DNA of 64,000 nucleotides from Ferruginibacter sp050611725 (lineage in GTDB: Bacteria; Bacteroidota; Bacteroidia; Chitinophagales; Chitinophagaceae): assembly GCF_050611725.1 (NCBI RefSeq), contig NZ_JBODJB010000001.1, positions 1,612,001 to 1,676,000 on the forward strand, read 5' to 3'. Below the pieces are notes generated by a model. The model was not told where the DNA came from, searched no databases, and saw nothing but the letters and a program-made list of their open reading frames with translations. A program made the position numbers and the translations under genes. Of this stretch, positions 58,945 through 64,000 are shown piece after piece (position 1 is the first letter of the stretch; each line of letters begins with the position of its first letter).

Positions 58945-61137
58945 ATGCAATCACTACGTTTTAAAGCAATCGACAATTTAGGATCGAAATCGGGAGTAGA
59001 GGTTAAATCTTCTGCAAAAATTACCGGAATTTTTGGCGAAAATGTTTTTACATTGAAAACGGCCCGCCAGTTTTTAAGCGATGAAGCTTACAAAAGTTTA
59101 GTAGCATCTATTAAAGGTGGTAAAAAAATCGACCGTGCAATGGGTAACCAAATTGCAAATGGTGTAAGAGCTTGGGCCGAAAGTAAAGGCGTTAGCCATT
59201 ATACGCACTGGTTTCAACCATTAACGGATATGTCTGCTGAAAAGCATGATTCATTCTTTACATTAAAAGGCGATGGTACTCCAATTGAAGAATTTGAAGG
59301 AACAGCTTTGATCCAACAAGAGCCTGATGCCTCTTCTTTTCCGAATGGTGGTTTGAGAGCTACTTTCGAGGCTCGTGGTTATACAGCATGGGATCCATCT
59401 TCACCGGCTTTTATCATGGAAATCGGTGGTGGTAAAACATTATGCATTCCTACCATCTTCGTTTCTTATACCGGCGAATCTTTAGATGCTAAAACACCTT
59501 TGATCAAATCATTGGTTGCATTAGATAAAGCTGCGGTTGATGTTTGTCAATATTTTGATAAAAACGTAACTAAAGTAACAGCTAACCTAGGTTGGGAACA
59601 AGAATATTTTGTGATCGATGCAGGTATGGTAAATGCTCGTCCTGATATCGCTATGACAGGTCGTACAGTGTTTGGTCATGCTCCGGCAAAAGGTCAACAA
59701 TTAGAAGATCATTATTTCGGCGCAATTCCTGAAAGAGTGTATGCTTTCATGAGAGATTTCGAAACTGAATCATACAAATTAGGTATTCCTTTACGTACTC
59801 GTCACAACGAGGTGGCTCCATCTCAGTTTGAATGTGCACCTATTTATGAAGAAGCAAACTTAGCAGTAGATCATAATACATTATTAATGGATATTATGAC
59901 AAGAACGGCTAAACGTCATGGCTTGGTAGTATTGTTGCATGAAAAACCATTTGCCGGTATTAACGGTAGTGGTAAACACAACAACTGGAGTATAGGAACT
60001 GATACTGGCGTTAACTTATTATCTCCGGGTAAAACTCCTAAAACAAATTTGATGTTCTTAACATTCTTTGTTAATACGATCAAAGCGGTACATGATTATG
60101 CTGGTTTATTAAGAGCGTCTATTGCAAGTGCAGGTAATGATCACCGTTTGGGAGCTAATGAAGCACCTCCGGCAATCATTTCTGTATTCATCGGTAAATA
60201 TCTGACTGAAGTATTAGGTCAGGTTGAAACCCGTGTTGGCGGTAAATTTGACGAGCAAGATGAAGCAATGTTGAAACTGGATATCCATAAAACAATTCCT
60301 GAATTGATGATGGATAATACAGATCGTAACCGTACTTCTCCATTCGCTTTTACAGGAAATAAATTCGAATTCCGTGCGGTAGGTTCTGCTGCAAACTGTG
60401 CAAATGCAATGACTGTATTGAATGCAATTGTTGCTGATACATTAAAACAATTCAAAAAAGATGTTGATTCGTTAATTGAAAAAGGCGATAAGAAAGAAAT
60501 TGCTATCATGCAAGTGATTCAAAAATACATTGTTGAAAGTAAACGTGTATTGTTTGAAGGAGATGGTTATAGTGAAGCATGGGCTAACGAAGCTGCAAAA
60601 AGAGGGTTGCCAAATGTGAAAACTACTCCACAAGCTTTAGATGCTTATACAACTGATCTGGCTAAAAAATTATTCGAAAGCAATGAAATATATAACCATG
60701 CTGAGTTAGAAGCCCGTCATGAAATTATGCTTGAAGCGTACATCAAAAAAGTACAGATCGAAGCAAGGATCATGGGTGAATTAGCAACGTCGGTTATTTT
60801 ACCATCTGCAGTTAAATATCAAAATGTATTACTAACGAATATTAAAGGGTTGAAAGAAGCCGGTTTGAAAGAAGAAGCTTATTCTAACCAATTACAAATA
60901 TTAGAAAAAGTAAGTACACATATTGCTAAAATGAGTAGCGGTGTTGAAAAAATGATCGAAGAAAGAAAACGTGTGAACGAGATATCAAACACAAGAGAAA
61001 AAGCAATTGCTTATTGCGATGACATCAAAGGCAAGTACTTTGATGAGATCCGCTACAGTGTTGACAAGCTGGAAATATTGGTAGATGACGCTTACTGGTC
61101 ATTACCTAAATACAGAGAAATGCTTTTCTTAAGATAA
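58945..61137 (+). CDS. glnN: Glutamine synthetase type III
   Basis: A 730-residue dodecameric glutamine synthetase of the GSIII class, main route of ammonium assimilation. The long form is shown by its length and by an N-terminal extension (about 1-90). Catalytic blocks: MEIGGGKTLCIPTIF (near 155), NLGWEQEYFVID (near 215), RTRHNEVAPSQFECAPIYEEANLAVDHN (near 285; shown in part only) and HEKPFAGINGSGKHNNWS (near 333). C-terminal coiled region ends YREMLFLR. A terminator follows. Confidence 0.96.
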   Translation: MQSLRFKAIDNLGSKSGVEVKSSAKITGIFGENVFTLKTARQFLSDEAYKSLVASIKGGKKIDRAMGNQIANGVRAWAESKGVSHYTHWFQPLTDMSAEKHDSFFTLKGDGTPIEEFEGTALIQQEPDASSFPNGGLRATFEARGYTAWDPSSPAFIMEIGGGKTLCIPTIFVSYTGESLDAKTPLIKSLVALDKAAVDVCQYFDKNVTKVTANLGWEQEYFVIDAGMVNARPDIAMTGRTVFGHAPAKGQQLEDHYFGAIPERVYAFMRDFETESYKLGIPLRTRHNEVAPSQFECAPIYEEANLAVDHNTLLMDIMTRTAKRHGLVVLLHEKPFAGINGSGKHNNWSIGTDTGVNLLSPGKTPKTNLMFLTFFVNTIKAVHDYAGLLRASIASAGNDHRLGANEAPPAIISVFIGKYLTEVLGQVETRVGGKFDEQDEAMLKLDIHKTIPELMMDNTDRNRTSPFAFTGNKFEFRAVGSAANCANAMTVLNAIVADTLKQFKKDVDSLIEKGDKKEIAIMQVIQKYIVESKRVLFEGDGYSEAWANEAAKRGLPNVKTTPQALDAYTTDLAKKLFESNEIYNHAELEARHEIMLEAYIKKVQIEARIMGELATSVILPSAVKYQNVLLTNIKGLKEAGLKEEAYSNQLQILEKVSTHIAKMSSGVEKMIEERKRVNEISNTREKAIAYCDDIKGKYFDEIRYSVDKLEILVDDAYWSLPKYREMLFLR

Positions 61138-61171
61138 TCTTATTTTAAAATAGCTGGCAAGCAATCGTTAA

Positions 61172-61203
61172 AGCCCGGTTTACTTTAGTAAGCCGGGTTT
61201 TTT
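61172..61203 (+). terminator. Rho-independent terminator of glnN
   Basis: The stem CCCGGTTTACT/AGTAAGCCGGG with one G-U-type pair and a following T-run lies 35 nt after the stop. Confidence 0.9.
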
Positions 61204-61264
61204 ATTGAAGTCATTAAACTTTATGATATTAATTCTATCTATTTAATAAAGAAAATTATTACGC

Positions 61265-61645
61265 ATGTACAGGTCATTCTTAGTAAGTATAGTTTGTTTT
61301 ATTTCTATCGGTTCTTTTGCACAAATACAGCGAACAACAACCAATACTTATGCTCCACTACCCAAAAGTGATAGTGCTGCTACCGTTGCAACCGGAAAAT
61401 CAAATAAGGAAGTATTTAAAGAGCTTGATCTTACAAAAGAGCAAAGAGATAAACTGAAAACAATAAAGAAAGAGGCTAAGTCTCAAAAAGAAGCGGTGTT
61501 GAATAATGACAACTTAAAGGGGATGGAAAAAATGCAACAATTAAAAATGATTAAACAAAATGCAGATGCAGAGATCAAAAAAATACTTACAGAAGAACAA
61601 TGGCAAAAATTTATCAATGAAAGAAAATTAAAGTCTACTGAGTAA
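61265..61645 (+). CDS. Small Spy/CpxP-like periplasmic protein
   Basis: A 126-residue exported protein with a signal peptide (residues 1-20, GSFAQ). It is followed by a Thr-rich spacer and a helical hairpin: ELDLTKEQRDKLKTIKKEAKSQKE and MQQLKMIKQNADAEIKKILTEEQWQKF. Two LT-x-EQ motifs (LTKEQ, LTEEQ) match the LTXXQ signature of Spy/CpxP chaperones that bind misfolded envelope proteins. Chaperone role is inferred from the family. Confidence 0.78.
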   Translation: MYRSFLVSIVCFISIGSFAQIQRTTTNTYAPLPKSDSAATVATGKSNKEVFKELDLTKEQRDKLKTIKKEAKSQKEAVLNNDNLKGMEKMQQLKMIKQNADAEIKKILTEEQWQKFINERKLKSTE

Positions 61646-61686
61646 GTCAACAAAGATTTTTAGATTGTAAGGTTTGAGTTAAGCAC

Positions 61687-61720
61687 AAGAAAGGCTGTTG
61701 CTAATAGCAACAGCTTTCTT
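61687..61720 (+). terminator. Rho-independent terminator
   Basis: A 9-bp perfect core CTGTTGCTA/TAGCAACAG, extended by partly paired AGAAAGG/CTTTCTT, lies between the Spy-like gene and lpxB. Confidence 0.75.
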
Positions 61721-61751
61721 ATTTGTGTTAACTTGCGGTATAATTATATAA

Positions 61752-62867
61752 ATGCGTTACTATATTATTTCCGGGGAAGCAAGTGGCGATCTGCACGGCA
61801 GTAATTTGATCAAAGAATTACGGTTACTTGATACTGCTGCAGACTTTCGCTGCTGGGGTGGCGATAAAATGCAGGCTGCAGGATCGATATTGGTAAAACA
61901 TTATCGTGACCTGGCCTTTATGGGATTTACAGAAGTCATTAAAAATTTACCAACCATTCTTAGCAATATTAAGTTTTGTAAGCAAGATGTACTTGCGCAT
62001 AAGCCTGATGTGCTGATATTGATCGATTATCCCGGTTTTAATTTGCGTATTGCCAAATGGGCAAAACAACAAGGATTTAAAGTGGTTTATTATATTTCTC
62101 CCCAAGTATGGGCATGGAAAGAAAGTAGGGTAAAGGAAATTAAAAAGTCGGTTGATAAAATGTTCGTCATCTTACCATTTGAAAAAGATTTTTACAAAAA
62201 ATGGAATTATGAAGTAGAGTATGTTGGTCATCCATTAGTAAAAGTAATAGATGATTTTAAATCGTCTGCATCTAGAGATGATAGCTCAGAAAATATTATA
62301 GCTGTTTTGCCAGGAAGTAGAAAGCAGGAGATATCAGTCAAACTGCCGATCATGCTTGAAGTAGCAAAGAGTTTCCCGGATTATCATTTTGTTGTTGCAA
62401 AAGCTCCCGGGATAGACGATTTTTTTTACGAGACATTTTTATCACCCTATAAAAATGTAAGTACAGTTGAGAATAGAACCTATGAATTATTGAGTAAGGC
62501 AAGAGCAGCTATTGTTACAAGCGGCACCGCTACTTTGGAAACGGCTTTGTTTGGTGTTCCGGAAGTGATCTGTTATAAAGGAGGCAAAATATCTTATCAA
62601 ATAGCAAAGCGATTGATAAAAATAAAATACATCTGTCTGGTAAACTTGATTATGGATAAAGAAGTGGTAAAGGAATTGATACAAGATGATCTGACTGCTG
62701 AAAATATTGCTCATGAACTAAATCATATCATGTACGACTCGTTTAAACAGGAGCAACTGAATAATGATTATCATGAACTTAAAAAATTGTTGAGCATAGG
62801 GGGTAATGCCTCAGCGAATGCTGCAAAAAGTATTTATGGTTTCCTTACTAACGCTTCAATAGCTTAA
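61752..62867 (+). CDS. lpxB: Lipid-A-disaccharide synthase
   Basis: A 371-residue peripheral membrane glycosyltransferase (GT19) joining UDP-diacylglucosamine and lipid X in lipid A synthesis. ISGEASGDLHGSNLI (residues 4-18) is the family hallmark, then FRCWGGDKMQAAG, DYPGFNLRIAKWAKQ, YISPQVWAWKESRV and VLPGSRKQEI with the C-terminal TSGTATLETALFGVPEV nucleotide-binding loop. The 3' end overlaps the minus-strand small gene by 20 nt. Confidence 0.95.
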   Translation: MRYYIISGEASGDLHGSNLIKELRLLDTAADFRCWGGDKMQAAGSILVKHYRDLAFMGFTEVIKNLPTILSNIKFCKQDVLAHKPDVLILIDYPGFNLRIAKWAKQQGFKVVYYISPQVWAWKESRVKEIKKSVDKMFVILPFEKDFYKKWNYEVEYVGHPLVKVIDDFKSSASRDDSSENIIAVLPGSRKQEISVKLPIMLEVAKSFPDYHFVVAKAPGIDDFFYETFLSPYKNVSTVENRTYELLSKARAAIVTSGTATLETALFGVPEVICYKGGKISYQIAKRLIKIKYICLVNLIMDKEVVKELIQDDLTAENIAHELNHIMYDSFKQEQLNNDYHELKKLLSIGGNASANAAKSIYGFLTNASIA

Positions 62868-63012
62868 TTGCAAGGATGATCATTGCCAACAAAAAAAGTA
62901 AAATTGATAGTCGGTTTATCCCATGCATATAGCCTACCCATTTCGATTTAGGCGTATCTGGGTCTTTCTTTTTAAGAAATAAATACTGTGCAATTTGATT
63001 CCATACACCCAT
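62848..63012 (-). CDS. Small membrane protein, DUF6728-like
   Basis: I translated this 54-codon gene by hand; it is too short for standard ORF filters. The N-terminal MGVWNQIAQYLFLKKKDPDT and SKWVGYMHGINRLS lead into a hydrophobic C-terminal helix (residues about 35-51) ending KLLKR. The pattern MGxWxQIxxYLFLxKKDPxxPKxKW..YMHGxNRxS is, from memory, that of DUF6728 proteins of Bacteroidota. A single-pass inner-membrane protein of unknown role. Its 3' end lies inside lpxB on the other strand (20-nt overlap). Confidence 0.7.
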   Translation of the reverse strand: MGVWNQIAQYLFLKKKDPDTPKSKWVGYMHGINRLSILLFLLAMIILAIKLLKR

Positions 63013-63104
63013 TGGAGTAAATTTATATCATAAAATTACAGTTAAAACTTTGTGAAAGCAAAACCTTGTTTTTTCATATTACGTATCTCACTAAAAATAA
63101 TTAT

Positions 63105-63575
63105 ATGAAACAGGTTTTAATTTTATTTGTGGCGCTTTTTACGTTTGTAAGTATTGGGTCTTGTCAATCGGGTAAACATAAGTTTACGGTTGTAAAAACG
63201 GATGCCGAATGGAAGAAACAATTAAGCAATGAGGCATATTTGGTAACTCGTAAAGAAGCAACAGAAACGGCTTTTACCGGGGCGTATTGGGATCATCATC
63301 AAAAAGGAACATACAAATGTGTATGTTGTAATCAATTACTTTTTAGTTCTGAAAATAAATTTGACAGTGGAACAGGTTGGCCGAGCTTTTGGAAGCCAAT
63401 TAATAATAAAAATATTTTAGAAGAATCTGACGATGCTTTTGGTATGGATCGTACAAAGGTAACCTGCAGTAGGTGTGGAGCACATTTGGGGCATGTTTTT
63501 GCTGATGGGCCAAAACCCACTGGATTGCGGTATTGCATCAATTCTGTTTCATTAACTTTTGAAAAGACCAAATAA
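63105..63575 (+). CDS. msrB: Methionine sulfoxide reductase B, lipoprotein
   Basis: A 156-residue MsrB reducing methionine-R-sulfoxide. A lipoprotein signal precedes it: lipobox IGSC, Cys20 from the start at 63105, so it repairs exported proteins on the periplasmic face. MsrB body: zinc Cys pairs CVCC (near residue 76-79) and CSRCG (near 125), SGTGWPSFW, GAHLGHVFADGP and the catalytic Cys in RYCINSVSL (near 147). I rejected the longer upstream start (63066), which would break the signal peptide. Confidence 0.93.
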   Translation: MKQVLILFVALFTFVSIGSCQSGKHKFTVVKTDAEWKKQLSNEAYLVTRKEATETAFTGAYWDHHQKGTYKCVCCNQLLFSSENKFDSGTGWPSFWKPINNKNILEESDDAFGMDRTKVTCSRCGAHLGHVFADGPKPTGLRYCINSVSLTFEKTK

Positions 63576-63594
63576 TTTTTTGTAAATTAACTGC

Positions 63595-64000
63595 ATGAAG
63601 AGAATTGTTAGCAAACATCCACTGGCCATCCGATGGTTTCATTGGATCAATTTTCCAGTACTGGCAGTAATGATCTGGAGTGGATTGTTGATCTATTGGG
63701 CCAACGATGTTTACAGAATAGGATGGGGCGACACAACGATCCTCAAATTCTTTCCCGATTCTTTTAATAAAGCATTAAATCTTCCTTATCGGCTTGCGGA
63801 AGGAATGAGTTTTCATTTTGTATTCATGTGGATATTTGCAATCAACGGAATACTGTATTTTCTATACCTGCTTTTTTCAAAAGAATACAAACTTATCTTT
63901 CCTCATAAAAAAGCATTGAAAGAAAGCTGGCAGGTGTTATTGCATGATTTGCATTTACGCAAAGGATTACCGCCGCAAAAAAAATACAACGCAGCTCAAC
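63595..64000 (+). CDS. Cytochrome b561-family membrane protein (cut by window edge)
   Basis: The first 135 residues of a gene leaving the window, translated by hand. Two transmembrane helices are seen: RWFHWINFPVLAVMIWSGLLIY (first residues shown) and FVFMWIFAINGILYFLYLL. Haem ligands are likely His16 (RWFHW) and a His near residue 73 (SFHF). The match is to prokaryotic cytochrome b561 / cytochrome b subunits of Ni-Fe or Mo enzymes, passing electrons between quinol and a periplasmic partner. It lies 19 nt after msrB, and methionine sulfoxide repair by an MsrPQ-like electron route is a possible link (inference). Confidence 0.75.
   Translation, partial: MKRIVSKHPLAIRWFHWINFPVLAVMIWSGLLIYWANDVYRIGWGDTTILKFFPDSFNKALNLPYRLAEGMSFHFVFMWIFAINGILYFLYLLFSKEYKLIFPHKKALKESWQVLLHDLHLRKGLPPQKKYNAAQ

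Overview
The window is a compact, low-GC, gene-dense piece of a Bacteroidota chromosome, most likely from Chitinophagaceae (inference). Lineage markers are a T9SS C-terminal sorting domain (20052-21671), PorD (37417-38334), a GldM-like lipoprotein (45284-46216), an Rpb6-like RNA polymerase omega subunit (35819-36160), a TonB receptor/DUF5689-type lipoprotein pair, type III glutamine synthetase, and TTTG-N19-TAnnTTTG promoters with almost no Shine-Dalgarno sequences. I see no rRNA, tRNA, prophage, IS element or CRISPR array.

Layout. 1-318: start of katG, cut by the window edge. 538-5565: a secreted MORN-like protein, a group III truncated haemoglobin, ribosomal protein S1, a class C beta-lactamase-like hydrolase and an FKBP lipoprotein. 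5777-8999: a TetR-led efflux operon with an HMA-fold-like small protein, an MFS transporter and a protein with kinase-like motifs. 9092-19887: mostly housekeeping (HAD phosphatase, PlsC, thioesterase, proline dehydrogenase, GuaA with a PBP-like protein), then an M48 protease coupled to a secreted protein. 20052-27508: a surface locus with a T9SS-exported protein, an S1/P1 nuclease keeping all nine expected zinc ligands, a TonB receptor and an OB-fold-like lipoprotein, which suggests extracellular nucleic acid or phosphoester scavenging.

27631-43309: htpG, a methyltransferase-recJ pair, a prenyl synthase, an OmpA-like protein with calcium-binding repeats, a long operon bamD-rpoZ-coaBC-porD-DUF4296-scoA-scoB closed by a terminator, pckA and pepP. 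43383-64000: pssA, purS, rsmI, a GldM-like lipoprotein, an M1 peptidase, rsmG, a GT2 glycosyltransferase, tgt, OmpA and LptG-type envelope genes, proC, purL, a polytopic membrane protein, glnN, a Spy-like protein, lpxB, an unusually small DUF6728-like gene, msrB and the start of a cytochrome b561.

Two signals stand out beyond genes. First, many gaps hold locus-specific quasi-repeats: short words of about 7-11 nt repeated imperfectly, often as two inverted arms starting at the stop codon of the upstream gene. Several have become coding sequence: the C-termini of the thioesterase and ScoA and the signal peptide of the M1 peptidase. Second, a short dispersed element (GCATCATCGTTG, then about 15-17 nt later CGGCATAC, then a hairpin) occurs twice, 40 kb apart. 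Active-site departures in CoaBC and Tgt, the GldM-like lipoprotein and the cryptic kinase-like protein are the best protein-level leads.
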